64,000 nucleotides of DNA, from positions 246,513 to 310,512 of the forward strand of contig WSYH01000138.1 of NCBI GenBank assembly GCA_036426205.1, in the 5' to 3' direction. This document shows, in pieces, positions 10,263-21,365 of this stretch (within the stretch, counting starts at the first letter, position 1; the number at the start of each line of letters is the position of its first letter). This DNA comes from Ascaphus truei (Eukaryota; Chordata; Amphibia; Anura; Ascaphidae). The notes beneath the pieces were generated by a model that was not told the origin of the DNA, ran no database searches, and saw only the letters and a list, made by a program, of their open reading frames with translations. The translations under genes and the position numbers were made by a program.

Positions 10263-12560
10263 CACCCACTCCGGACCCACTATACCCACCCTGTACCCAT
10301 TGAGTAATATAGTGGTACATCATACCCATATAATAATATTGGCATGATAAGCCACTATAGCACTCAATGTGCACCCTAATCACAATACATTAATGCTCAA
10401 AACACACAATAATAAAACATAACAAAAATTCAAAAAAACACAATTCACTCAATAAAAACACTAACCAGCTAATACAATTAATACAAGCAATAACCAAATC
10501 AACAATGAATGAATACAAACATTAACCATCAAAGCACTAAATTAATAAAACAACTCAGAATTATTTCAAGCAGTAACCAATCAAACACATTAATTACTAA
10601 AACAACTCGAAATTAATTGTAACAGTAACCAATCAAAACAATTAATTAATACAACAGCAATTAATTAATAGAAACATTAAACTACCAAGAAATGTAATTA
10701 TTTAAAAATATCTGAAACACAACCATTAAACGCATTAGTCAACACAAGACATTAATTTAAATCAAAAATCATTTGCAAACATTTTATTTAAATAAAGCAG
10801 CAAAATACCAAAGAATGACATCCACATATTAAAGTGACATCGCAAAAATCACCATCCTTACAAAGCCACAAATGACACAAAAATATTGTCCTAATAATAT
10901 ATTGATGTGAACCCTAAAGTGGTACAGATTAATACATTATCAGTCAATGTGTTTCCAAAAAATAAAAAAAAAATACAGATCCAATGTTAAGACCTGTAAA
11001 AAAAAAATACATTTACATACATGCAATATTTAACTTACCATTAGAAGTGTTGGCCCTCTGACTCCCGGGAAACAGGAAGCCTCGAAGACCTCAAACAGCA
11101 TCAGATGCCATCCGCCATGAAGATCAAGCTCAGTACCCAAATCTTCTTTCTTCTTTCTTTAATCAGCTTCTTCTATCTTCATCTGTCACCATTTCTTGAT
11201 CTTCTTTATCGTCTGTCTTCATCTGTCAATCCAAAAAGCCCCATGGTAGATCCCAACCGATGTCGTCTCGTTGTCTTCTTGGGCTCAAATGAGGCGTCAC
11301 GGCCTTAAATAGGGCTTGTGATGTCACATTTGGGCGGGAACTGGTTTAACAGCCAAACCTCCGTCTGTGACGCATGCGCAGCTCGGATCACACGAGCATT
11401 ATTTGGCATGCTGCCTCTTGGCATCTTAACATTGAACTATAACGATTAACTATACGTTTATCCTATACCACCATTGAACCTAGCACATTAAACCCAGTGC
11501 TTAATGTGCTTGCCACCTACCTCTGCACCAGCCGCGGAGAACTAACAGGATAGTACGCGGCTTCGGCGCATGCGCAGCTCTAATTCATAAAAATATCCCA
11601 GGGACACACTGAGCACTGCGTACGACGCATGCGCGGACTAACATACTCCGTGGGTATACTTTATAGACACAGTGTCACTACATTTTCTGTGTCACCGAGG
11701 GAAAAGATATTTTTGGTTTACTAATACCCTGTCTACAAAGCTATTTTAGGAGTACCTATCTTACCGCACACCATCAACACTACCCTCTGTACTAGCTATT
11801 TGAGGAGCACTTCTACTTATATAACTATGAATGTATATATGACAGGATAGTATACTTAACAGGATCACTTAACTACACCTCGGTTTACTGGCATTATTAG
11901 AATCAATATCATACAATATTTCAGATTTTGGAGAATTATTCTCTGTTTCTGCCCACTGATTCTTTAACAAACGGTACTATCACTACACAGCCCTAGGTGT
12001 CTGTTATCTCTGTCTGTGGACAGAGCTGTTTCATTACCTATTACCTTGATTACATACTTCATTATCTACTGTACACCTCCAGTAGAAACCTAAGGATATT
12101 ACCAATAGTGATTATACTGAGTATATCTATTTTAATACCTGATCACATATACCTACCTGTACCACAGAGCATGTGACTTATAGAATAACAGGTACTCTGT
12201 GTAGTTACGTTACTACTTAGACCTGAACTATAGAGCTCAGTGAGGGGTTTGGCAGAGTTGTATAGACGTCACTGTCTATCTTTTAGCTAAGTGTATGGTA
12301 TTGCACTATACACCTTTTTATTACATTTACACAGTTGTCTATTAAAGTTTACACTACTTACTACATCCACCCCTGACCGTCTATACTATAAAGGTCTGCG
12401 GTGCGCCTATAAGGGGATTCTTCAGTGTGCCTTCTTTGGTACACATTCTTTTCTATTTTCTACATCCCTAGGCAGCACGCTTTTACCAACCAGGGGTTAG
12501 AGCGAGGTTTCTCTCCACTACATCCTGTTAAAACATGTGCCGACTTTATTTTTTTATTTT
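10263..12560. other. Interior of the foldback element, no gene
   Basis: AT-rich sequence with many 'aacaattaattaa'-type words (10380-10780), a CT-rich 'cttctttcttctttc' stretch (11140-11220) and sequence ending in conserved 'tgatgtcacatttgggcggg' (11318-11340) that resembles 39663-39680. I find no conserved reading frame. Confidence 0.45.
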
Positions 12561-12642
12561 TTAATGACGTCACTTAAAGGGAATGAAGCCAACCAATTAG
12601 AATGGCTGTGCTTCATTTCCCTTCTGGGGTATGAATCCTATA

Positions 12643-13002
12643 CTGCTGCGGCAGAGTTTATTCGAGCATTTGCCCGTTCTCTGCCGCAGCAGTAGCCTGG
12701 CGCGCGCCCGAGAGTGACGGGCGCGCGCCGAAGCAGCGGAAGAGTGCCCTCCGATCGGGGAGCTCTCCCTACCGCTGCCGGGTCCGCCGGGTCCCCCGGA
12801 ACCCCCTGCCGCTGTCCCGCGATCGCGGGACACCAGGGCTCCCTCGGGGAGCCCCTGGACGCGCGTGCAGGGGGCGCACGCTCCCGAAGACGCATGACCG
12901 CGCGTCTATGACGCGCGGCACGCCGAGGGGCGGCCACTAGCAAGCCGGGAGATTTCCCGGCTTGCGGTACCGACCACACTCGGATAAAGTGTGTCGGTAC
13001 TG
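12643..13002 (-). mobile_element. 360-bp hairpin-ended element, family A (copy 1)
   Basis: Exactly 360 bp between TA dinucleotides (12641-12642 and 13003-13004). The left end is a hairpin, CTGCTGCGGCAGAG pairing with CTCTGCCGCAGCAG; the right end is a hairpin ACCGACCACAC with GTGTGTCGGT around a 'tcggataaa' loop. The interior is very GC-rich. Copies of the same length lie at 15603-15962 and 38224-38583 in the opposite orientation. Compared with those copies, the left hairpin differs at one position on both strands, so pairing is kept. Confidence 0.8.
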
Positions 13003-13847
13003 TATGTTAAAAAATGCATCATGGTTTTACATTATGGGGGCACGGGGGTGGGTGGTGTATTGGTGTTTATTAAATTTTGTAATGTTTATTGGGTCCTAGG
13101 AGGTGGGTAGTGGGGCTGTAGTGTGTATTAATCACTAAGGTAATGAAGGTGTTAAGTCCACCCGCAACCACCCCGCAAGGCATAAACACCTACCAAGGGC
13201 CAAATACCCCCTTCACCCACCCCCACTACCCACAATAAGCCTGGCACAGGTGGTTAACCCCTTCATTGCTTTAGTGTTTAGCTGCCATGGTAATTAAGTG
13301 GGCTGTAAATGCATTTTTCTGGCATCGGATGCATGCCGGGGGTTTCCGGTATTAATAGGTATCAGCTCCGGAGACCAGGCATCAATCCGATGCAGGAAAA
13401 AGGCTGATTTTTTCTAAGTCCCGTATCGCCACTCAGGCCTAGCTTCTTGCCAACTTTTTGTGGTGGAGCGATTTTGAGAAAAATTCTCCATTCTAGAGTA
13501 GCGATCAGCGGCAAGATGCTGATCGGGGCTACTACAAAACAGAGAGTTTGAAAAGTTGGTGATGAGCGGCGAGATAGGGCTTATCGCCAAGCGCGCAGCA
13601 GATTTTTTTTAGCGCCAACACGCCCCCCCCCCCCCCCCACACGACATTTGCTTATCTCGCCATCTTAACAGGGTTTACTGAATCGCAGCAGGCATATTTG
13701 CCAAAAAACTGTAGATAGGCCTTATCGACGTTTACTGCATGAGGCCCTATGTACAGCTCAATCCCGTTATAGTGCGATCCGTTATAACGCGGATCCACTT
13801 ATAATGTGGTTTGAGCATGGACCCGAATAATTAAAAAAAAAAAAAAA

Positions 13848-13930
13848 TTGTACACACACTGCACACACTCACAGTACACTGCACACACTCACAACACACT
13901 GCACACACTCACAACACACACACAACAAAG
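13848..13930. repeat. CA-rich tandem repeat
   Basis: Repeated 'cactgcacacactcaca' units, about 18-21 bp, within the TIR-flanked repeat. Confidence 0.8.
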
Positions 13931-13984
13931 ACTCACAGCTCGCTCACAGCCATCCCCCCTACCTCCCTATCTTTGGTGTCAGCT

Positions 13985-14216
13985 GCTGGGGGATCGGAGC
14001 GGGGCTGGCGGGGAAGGGGGGATCGGAGCATGGCTCGCAGTGGGGGATCGGAGTGGGCTGGCGGGAGTGATCGGAGCGTGTCTGTGGGGGGGGATCGGAG
14101 CGTTGCTGGCGGGGGGATCGGAGCTGGCGGGGGGGATCGGTGTGGAGCTGCTGTAGGAAGTGAGGCTGCTGGGGGAAGTGAGGCTGCTGGGGGAAGTGAG
14201 GCTGCTGGGGGAAGTG
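13985..14216. repeat. G-rich minisatellites
   Basis: Degenerate repeats of 'gggggatcggagc...gctggc' (about 27-35 bp, 13989-14140) pass into four 17-18-bp units 'gaagtgaggctgctggg' (14157-14216). Long reading frames across this region on both strands are repeat artefacts. The G-runs could form quadruplexes. Confidence 0.8.
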
Positions 14217-14644
14217 CGAGGGGACGTGTATGGCTGTCGGCCACCTCTTCCCCCCTCCTCCCTCCTCCCCCTTCCTCCCGATCGGGTGCACGGTGGCCAT
14301 TTTTTTAAAATTTGTGCGACCCTGGTTACAGCGCGGTCAGATCAGGTGGCACCCCGAGGTCCGCACAATAACGGAGTTGAGCTGGGTTTATTATTACATG
14401 ATTCCTCCATTAACAATGTCCAACAGGACCTTTCCAAAAACTTTATAATCAATAAATGCCTCTTTATTTTCTTTCTTCTGCCCATGCACAATAATTATTG
14501 AATAATAAAATCATTAGCTACTTTATATGTGAGGACACTTATGTGTTTGCTTATAACATAAAACAATTAAATATTAATTGGTGTAGCAAATATTTGCAAA
14601 AATGCATTCAGGGGCTAGGGAGCTATTGAGAAAATATTTCTTTA

Positions 14645-15250
14645 TTTTTTCTGTCTCATGCTCTGTTGAGTGCTGAAATATTCCTTCTAAGAATATAAAG
14701 TTTTACTGATAATTGCTAATTATAAAAATAAATTATTTCCATCTACAATATCTAATGTCTTTGCCTTCTCCCCATTCCTAAGGATCAAATAGCAGCATAA
14801 TCAGTTTGTTTGGAAAGACATAAATTCTCAGAGCTCAACCGCAGCATTGTGTATACTTAGAATGAGGTCCGCAGTACATAGTAAGCCCATACAGTACGTA
14901 GGGAGCATATACATAAAATGAATGAAATGTCCGTTCTAGGAACAAGTATTTATTCTAATCATACAGCACCTGGATTACACAGACCTCAGGCAACTGCTTA
15001 AATCACATGGCTACCATACTATTGTCAGTTTCCACATGCATCCTTTGTAAACACTATACAGGTGACCTGTGAGTGGATGTTATCATGATCCTCAGCAAAG
15101 ATACAGCATGTGACCAGTCTCTGCCAGATATGTGCGCAACAACTGATGCTTTGTAATAGACAATAAATCACAATTGTTTTCGAAGTTCGCAAACCAGATT
15201 GTATTTTTATTTTTTAAAGCATCATTCAACTACAGTTTTGCAATACACAA
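14645..15250 (+). repeat. Duplicated methyltransferase flank (copy A)
   Basis: This block aligns almost end to end with 57045-57655, including 'gttgagtgctgaaatattcc' and 'cagcacctggattacacagac'. In copy A it lies about 5.8 kb beyond exon 3, while in copy B it lies only about 470 bp beyond exon 2. It is therefore unique flanking sequence duplicated with the gene, not a transposon. Confidence 0.75.
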
Positions 15251-15600
15251 GCTAGTACACTATAATCACTGCTCTTTTGTACATTATGTGGTATTCTAAA
15301 AATGCTAATGTGGCATCTGCACTGATACTACTGCTGAGATCAGTGCAGCTGCAGCTTCTATCTGGTGGATCATCAACTCAGTGTGTATACATTACAACAG
15401 CACGCAATCATTTGGGGCTATCACCCAGTACTATATCCAAGTCCTGCCAGAACGGAGGCACAGTTTAGCTACAGGTGACTGATATTGATAGCCCAGCTTA
15501 CCATATTTAATAGTTTAGGATATATGGTGTACAGTACCACTATTAAGTTGCATCTGCACGATACACATACGGAGATCGGTACAGCTGCAGTCTCTCAGTA
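15250..15600. other. Intergenic sequence, nothing recognised
   Basis: The word 'gtgcagctgcag' and a related 'gtacagctgcag' occur about 240 bp apart, hinting at an old duplication. No gene is seen. Confidence 0.35.
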
Positions 15601-15602
15601 TA

Positions 15603-15962
15603 CACTGGCGACACACTTTATTGAAGTGTGGCCAGTTCCGCAAGCCGGGAGATTTCCCGGCTTGCAAGTGGCAGCCCCTCGGCGTGCCGCGCGTCTCCGA
15701 TGCACGGTCACGCGTCATCGGGTGCCTGCGCCCCCTGCACGCGCGTCCAGGGCTCCCCGAGGGAGCCCTGGTGTCCCGCGATGTGGGGGACGGCGGCAGG
15801 GGGTTCCGGGGGACCCGGCGGACCCGGCAGCGGTAGGGAGAGCGCCCCGATCGGAGGGCGCTCTTCCGCTGCTTTGGCGCGCGCCCGGCACCCTCCGGCG
15901 CGCGCCAGGATACTGCTGCGGCCGAGAACGGGCAAATGCTCGAATAAACTCGGCCGCAGCAG
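15603..15962 (+). mobile_element. 360-bp hairpin-ended element, family A (copy 2)
   Basis: 360 bp between TA dinucleotides (15601-15602 and 15963-15964). It starts CACTGGCGACACACTT with a hairpin closed by AAGTGTGGCCAG and ends with the hairpin CTGCTGCGGCCGAG/CTCGGCCGCAGCAG. The interior is strongly GC-rich and matches 38224-38583 at high identity. Apparent Gly/Pro/Ala/Arg-rich frames in it are artefacts of composition. Confidence 0.8.
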
Positions 15963-16031
15963 TATATATATGTACTTCAGTATTAGGTGATACCTTTTTT
16001 ATTTGGACTAACAATTTATGTAATACTGTAG

Positions 16032-16069
16032 GACAAGCTTTCGAGAGTTTCTTCTCTCTTCCTCAGGTC
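16032..16069 (-). ncRNA. Hammerhead ribozyme-like motif (inverted pair, minus)
   Basis: On the minus strand: GAC, CTGAGGA (fits the core CUGANGA), one extra A, a perfect 5-bp helix II GAGAG/CTCTC with loop AAGAAA, GAA, palindromic AGCT, then T and GTC pairing with the leading GAC. The helices are well formed; the extra A before helix II departs from the consensus. Confidence 0.5.
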
Positions 16070-16155
16070 GGTAATACTGATTAACAAAGGAATCTGTGGC
16101 TTAAAAAAAAAACAATTTTAGCCATACAGTAGATTCCTTTGTAAACCAATATTTT

Positions 16156-16192
16156 GACCTGAGGAAGAGAGGAGAACTCCCGAAAGCTTGTC
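16156..16192 (+). ncRNA. Hammerhead ribozyme-like motif (inverted pair, plus)
   Basis: Plus-strand counterpart of the motif at 16032-16069, with the same GAC/GTC helix I, CTGAGGA core and GAA-AGCT-T segment. Helix II is weaker here (GAG/CTC). Probably a decayed copy. Confidence 0.45.
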
Positions 16193-16289
16193 TAATACAT
16201 AAATTGTTAGTCCAAATAAAAAAGGTATCACCTAATACTGAAGAACTCATTTATTCTGCACTTTCTCAACTGGACTAACACGGCTATTT

Positions 16290-16735
16290 CCATCTTACTC
16301 ATTATATATTTTGCAAAAGGTGGCACTGTGTGCTCATTTGCATGTAATTTCCCAGAATCCCTTGCTGCAGTGGGAGCATTGTATGCTTGGTGATAATGGT
16401 GAAAGGTGGGGTTACAGACCTGTCTAAGACATGTGAATGTGCTCACAAGTGATATTCTTTATTGGCTACTGTATATGCTCACGTTGGAGGTTTCTTGTTG
16501 CCTTTTTCACCCACCATAACTTAAAATGTGATGGTAAGCCTACCCAGCCCAGAAATATTTCAAGGCAAGAATAAAACCAACCTCACACTGATGATACCCA
16601 TCAAGGTTGAAACATGTCTGTGAGTGGTTTGTACTTGCTTTTCTAGTCCCATGCTGTGCTTAAAAGCTGTGTGAACAGTGATGCATCAGCTGAAATGGGC
16701 TCCATGTGAATGGATATTCCAGGCAAAAGGTGACA
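16290..16735 (+). repeat. Interspersed repeat carrying a hammerhead motif (copy 2)
   Basis: Blocks shared with 2880-3250, in circularly permuted order: 'aaaaggtggcactgtgtgc' and 'cccagaatcccttgctgcag' come first, then 'cacccaccataacttaaaa', the hammerhead motif, 'ctccatgtgaa', and a second 'caaaaggtgacacattgtg' at 16724. The block that starts the repeat is thus repeated at its end. Confidence 0.6.
16582..16624 (+). ncRNA. Hammerhead ribozyme-like motif (copy 2)
   Basis: 43 nt: helix I CTCACA/TGTGAG, exact core CTGATGA (16588-16594), helix II ACC/GGT, GAA, palindromic ACATGT and cleavage-site C at 16618. Relative to copies 1 and 3 the outer pair of helix I is C-G instead of T-A, a compensatory change. 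Confidence 0.7.
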
Positions 16736-16869
16736 CATTGTGTCCCCCCAATTTGTCTCCCATCTCTCCAAGTCTCACTTTCTCTACCCCTCCCCCCAAA
16801 ATGTCTCCCACCTCTCCATGTCTCTCTTTATCTCCCTCTCCCCCCAATATGTCTCCCACATCTCCATGT

Positions 16870-16990
16870 CTCTCTTTGTCACACACATCCACATTCTCAC
16901 ACACACTCACACACTCATACACACTCACACACACTCACACACACTCACTCACACTCTCACACACACTCTCACACTCTCACACACACCTCA
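16870..16990. repeat. (CA/CT)n microsatellite
   Basis: Interrupted 'cacacactca' repeats. Preceding C/T-rich units 'aatatgtctcccacatctccatgtctctcttt' repeat about three times (16735-16875). Confidence 0.85.
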
Positions 16991-16999
16991 TCACGCTGT

Positions 17000-17910
17000 G
17001 TTCAGCAAAGCAAAGCCTGTGCTGCATGAGCTGTGCAGCACAGCGCCACCTAATGGCTGCAGGAGAAATTGCAGCTACCGGCTGCTTTTCTCTCTTCTGC
17101 TTCTGGCAAAATCGCCCCCGCCGCCTGCGCCCCCCTAAACATTCTTGCATCCCCCCCCCCCCCCCCACAGGGGGGCGCATCTCCCAGTTTGCGCACAGCT
17201 GCCTTAGCTTATTATCAACTCTATATAGTTGGTATAGAAATCCTTTTACGATGTGTGGTTTGGGACTCATTTAAATATACTTGGCATATCTATAAACATA
17301 TCTCCCAGCCAGGTACCTCAGGTGTTCTCCTTTTTCTGCACAGACATGTCTCCCTAATTTATTTGTAGGGAGATTTGAGGACACACATGCACCTCCTGAC
17401 ATAGTATGAATGCTTCTTTTTCCCTTCCATTGACCTATTGGTTCCCTCTGTTACTAATTAGTATTATTGTCTGTAACAGCAGAACAACTATCAGTTCTTA
17501 ATCAAAAAATTCTCCTTTTCACTCTGTGCCAATAGTTGTATGATTTTCTAGCTGTCTCAAGCCCTACGTGAAGGGCACCAGAGAACCAGGCTTCCTTCCT
17601 ACCTTTTGGTTGCTTCCTGGTCTCTATCTCCTTCCCCTCTCCTGCCTTTGTGGGCTGGACTGAGGGCAGTCCCACATGGTGAAGCTCCCAGTTCCGGAAG
17701 CTCCTGCACGGTCAGCAGGAACATTTGTGCAGTCATGGGAAGTCCTGCATGGCGGGGAGAGGCAAAAGTGAAGCTCCCCTCGCGGTGTGGAAAGGAGCAA
17801 CAGAGAATGTTGCCAGTGGTGGCAACAGGGGAGGTTACAGGGACGCATCCGTGGGTAAGTGAAGGGCCTCAGACCCTGAAGTCCTCCCCTGGATACAGAC
17901 GCCCATTATT
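17000..17910. other. Intergenic sequence, nothing recognised
   Basis: It includes a C-tract (about 17151-17166). Frames on both strands (for example 17606-17923) show no family I recognise. It may contain old retroelement sequence that I cannot place. Confidence 0.3.
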
Positions 17911-17916
17911 CCTTCC

Positions 17917-18125
17917 CACTTGAGACCCACTGTGGTGGGAGGCCACACTTGATTTTATACTGGGAAAGTGGACCACTTGAGCCCCCACTAGGGTGTCCCA
18001 CTTGAAACTCCATAAGGTTGGGTGGGCTACACTTGAACCACTATGGGAGAAGTGGGGGTTGCACTTGAGCCCCCATGAGAGTAAGTGGGTCCCCATTGGG
18101 TTAGTGAACCCCCATTGTGGGGGGG
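17917..18125. repeat. Degenerate minisatellite with CACTTGA units
   Basis: At least six units begin 'cacttga' and usually continue with 'gcccccat...gggt...gtggg'. Unit length varies from about 25 to 45 bp. It is followed by a G-run and a short (TA)n. Confidence 0.7.
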
Positions 18126-18129
18126 GGGG

Positions 18130-19560
18130 CAGCAACCCTGCTGTAAACATGGTGTATATATATATATATTTGTTTTACATTATCTGTTGGGCTGAATTAA
18201 ATCCCTAGCTGCATGCTTGATGTAGTCACCACTATTAGGGTGTTATTAATGCATTTAGCCAATCCACCTGTAACTGCTTATTGTGCAGCTTGTGGGAGGT
18301 TTGTAGCCCCTCCTCTAAAGGTATATATTCTCCAAGTAAAGTCCCTGCAAATTCATTTTTATGTCACTTTCCACTTCACAAGTAGTGAGTGTCCTAAGAC
18401 TTGCCTATATGTGAGGTTTTTTACTGGTACTGTATATACCAGTTTTTAATTCCACAAAGTCACAGAAGAATATTCTTTATTTATAGACCCCTCAGGGCAT
18501 ATTTCACATTTTCAATGCATTTAGCATAGGGACCTGATAAAGAGGATTACCTTGACGTTGGTTAGCAGGCTTGTCATGATTTGATAAAAATATGCAACCA
18601 AAAGTCACCTTTGTAATATAGACCTAGGTTTAAAATGTATGTTTTTCACAAAAAGAGGGTGAGGGGGTTCTGGGCCCTGAGCGCTTATACCAATGGTAGT
18701 GTGGATTCATGCTCTGGGGGGGTGGGGGTCTTCAAGTCTCTGGGGGTCATGTGGAGCAGGTTGTGGCATCACAGCTGGTGTGGCAAGCCGTGGGGGGTCT
18801 GAGCAGGCCTGGCACAGGGAGGGGCCTGTTGAGGTTAATGTGGCAGGGGCTTTGGGCCTGACTGCAATTTTGATGTGTGTACTTCATGCCTTTGGAGAAT
18901 GGGGGGATTTCTTATGTGGGGGGCAGGCAGCGGTTACCAATATGGCCAGACTGGGGTCGTCATTATGGGTGGAAGTAGGATGAGGTGCAGGGGTCACGCA
19001 GTCAGTGGCTGCCAGCCCAGCTCCCGCAGGGGGTGGCAATACCGGCAGCAGTGGTAGGACGCGCAACGGTGGGAATAGCAGTTGCAAGTAATGTGGCGGA
19101 TGTGTTTTACAAGAACACATACAGCTGTAGCGGCCATTATTCGAATAAATAACACGTGTATAAATCGGAATACCCATGTCATGGCGCGTGATGTTTTCCA
19201 ATGTACCGCCTTAGACGCGTGATGTTTCGGGTTTCTATCGGGTGCAGAAAATTGCATTTTAGCCCAGGCTGCAATACCGTCGAGAAACTCAAGTGGGCGA
19301 TCGCGAGTTGTTGTCTTAAAAATCTAATAGCAATTCAACCTGTCTTTTATTGCTTTACAGTTCAGCAAGTGTGTTTGTGTAATTGTAATTTGAAGATTAA
19401 CGTTACGAGTTCATACTGTATAGTGTACATGGGAAAGAAGTCCTTTCTGAGGCTGCTTAGCCATGCACAGATTAAAAATACAATGACACATATACAGAAT
19501 AATAAAGGGAAAAGAAGTAATACAAAAATACATTGTCGCATCTTCTTCCGAATGTAAAAT
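18130..19560. other. Intergenic sequence, no gene supported
   Basis: A G-rich stretch at 18690-19080 gives open frames on both strands without recognisable domains. I regard it as non-coding repeat or gene-free sequence. Confidence 0.35.
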
Positions 19561-19564
19561 ATTT

Positions 19565-21035
19565 TTTCCGCTCATGCGTGTACAGTATGTCTAAATGGAA
19601 CCTTGTTGAAATGCATATGCGTGTCATCACATTTCAATATGTATTATTTATTAATCAATACTTTTGCTAGGCTTGCTCTTCTTTTCATACGGTTTTTATT
19701 TTATGCGCATGCGTGTACTGTACATATGTCTCATTGGAACCTTGTTGAACGCATATGCGTGTCATGCCTTAGACGCATGCATGTATGTCTCATTGGAACC
19801 TTGTTGAAACGCATATGTGTGTCATCACATTTAGGCGCATGCGTTTATGACTTCTCATTCAATGTGAATTTCAAGTATGAAAAAAAAAACATTTTTTTGT
19901 TTTGTTTCTCGACATGGGCTTGCATAACAATTTTTGGTATTTTTAGAATCAATCACTAGCTTTTTAATTCTACACTAGTCATGTACACTATACTGTACTT
20001 CATGAGGTGGGTGGCATACTGTGATTTTTATTTGGCGGTGTGGGGTTCAAAACATTATGTTGACCTGTTGAAAATATTTTTTAACTAAGAATCCAGCATA
20101 CTGTCCTCTCCTCCCCCCCCCCCCCGCCCACACACACACAAGGCTAAAGTATTTCTACTTCTTTTGACACCTTGTCACCTCCCCCAAAATAATTCATTTG
20201 TAACTGGAGGCTTTGTGGCTTAGTATAATCTTCCTGAGCCCGGGTTCAAACGCGCATGCGTACGTGTGAAAAGCCTTTCTTGGGGCTTTGACGAGAATCA
20301 CTTCTCATTCCATGTGAATTTCAAGTCTGAAAAAAAAAAACATTTTTTTTGTTTTGTTTCTCGACATGGGCTTGCATAACATTTTTTGCTATTCTTAGAA
20401 TCAATCACTAGCTTTTTAATTCTACACTAGATATGTACATTATACTGTACTTTATGAGGTGTGTGTACTGTGATTTTTATTTGGGGGTGTGGGGATCAAA
20501 ACAAGATGATGAACTGTGGAAAATATTTCTTTGAACTAATAATCCATCATATAGCCCTCTCCCCACCACACACACACACAAGGCTAAAGTATTTCTACTT
20601 CTTATCTACATACCCCCCCCCCCCCCGAGAGCCATTCATGAAAATCTTTGAGGCTTTGTTTACAGCTATCCACAACTCCCCCAAAGCAATTCATTTGTTA
20701 AAGGCACCTCTCCCCCCCTCCCCCCCACCCCACACACACACACACACACACACACAAAGTTCAAATGATTCTCATGAATTTAAAGAAGGAACAATTTTAT
20801 TTGTGCAGGATATTCATGGAAAAATGGAAAAATTAATAATAAAAAAAGACAGTATGTCGCCTCTCCTTCCAAATTTACAATCTTGACTTTATCTTCTTCG
20901 TAATGGCGGTAGTTCTTTTGTCATTGAGAGAGGGGGGGTTTGTGTAAATTACTGATGGTTGCTACATTATACACACAGTACAATACATTTACACATGCCC
21001 CCCTTCCTGGTCTGCTGCATCTCTGAAAAGAAAAG
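19565..21035. repeat. Left inverted block of the transposase module
   Basis: The inner part (20760-21035) is the complement of 24865-25110. The outer part has subterminal repeats around 'cgcatatgcgtttcaac', 'aaggttccaatgagacata' and 'cgcatgcgcctaaatgtg' (19570-19850), matching in inverted orientation the units at 25140-25320. It also contains a direct duplication of about 440 bp (19850-20290 and 20299-20740; shared 'ctcgacatgggcttgcataa' and 'gaatcaatcactagcttttt'). I interpret it as a long, internally repetitive terminal inverted repeat. Confidence 0.65.
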
Positions 21036-21365
21036 AAAAAATGAGTGCAGTAAAGTGCATTTAAGGCATTGCGTACAGTATATCACTACTGTATATGCAA
21101 ACTATATACAGTATAACTGTATAACTACTGTATAACTGCAAAAAAAGCTGCACTACTCTAAGTCCCTTATTTATACTGTATACGGTATCCTGTACTGTAA
21201 CTATGTACTGTATAACTATAACTATACTACTGTAGGTTAGACACATCCTGTACTTGATTTAATACTGTATATACTGTACAGTAAAAGTGGAGAGGAAGGG
21301 TTGACATAAAATGGTTATTTTGATTTCCATACTTACCTGTATCATACTTACCTGTACTTACCATA

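Larger units (their letters stand above)
8866..13750. mobile_element. Large composite foldback element
   Basis: The two ends are inverted copies: 'gcctatgctgtaaacggcg' at 8870 corresponds to the complement of 13700-13752 ('gcctcatgcagtaaacgtcg'). The inverted match resumes inward at 9410-9470 versus 13015-13085 (T-, C- and A-rich 'taataaacaccaatacacc' and its complement). Between lie nested palindromes, the hairpin-ended element at 9885-10258, an AT-rich segment, a TGACGTCA-containing palindromic segment near 12562-12620 and the element at 12643-13002. No protein-coding gene is seen. I infer a non-autonomous foldback transposon that accumulated further insertions. Target-site duplication was not resolved. 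Confidence 0.5.
13747..14392. mobile_element. TIR-flanked repeat element (MITE-like)
   Basis: Imperfect terminal inverted repeats of about 30 bp ('acagctcaatcccgttata' at 13752 versus the complement of 14358-14390, 'ccagctcaactccgttatt') enclose simple repeats. Internal inverted words 'cgatccgttataacgcgg' occur at the left end. It is presumably a non-autonomous DNA transposon whose centre has been replaced by tandem repeats. Superfamily not assigned. Confidence 0.5.
15975..16255. repeat. Inverted pair of Penelope-type terminal repeats
   Basis: The left arm (15975-16090) and right arm (16130-16255) are inverted copies: 'cagtattaggtgatacc' and 'tttggactaacaatttatg' reappear as complements at 16205-16250. 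Each arm carries one hammerhead-like motif. Head-to-head terminal repeats are a known arrangement in Penelope-like elements; no ORF is left here. Confidence 0.65.

Noticed and set aside
13848..14308. Overlapping frames of about 100-113 codons on both strands
   Set aside because: Products of G-rich minisatellite sequence.
15485..16084. 199-codon frame and overlapping Gly/Pro/Arg-rich frames, also at 12597-12979 and 38153-38738
   Set aside because: They lie in the 360-bp GC-rich elements and flanks; similar frames are open on several strands at once and are not conserved as one protein.
18693..19201. Open frames on both strands in G-rich sequence
   Set aside because: No recognisable domain, no splice context, and biased base composition.
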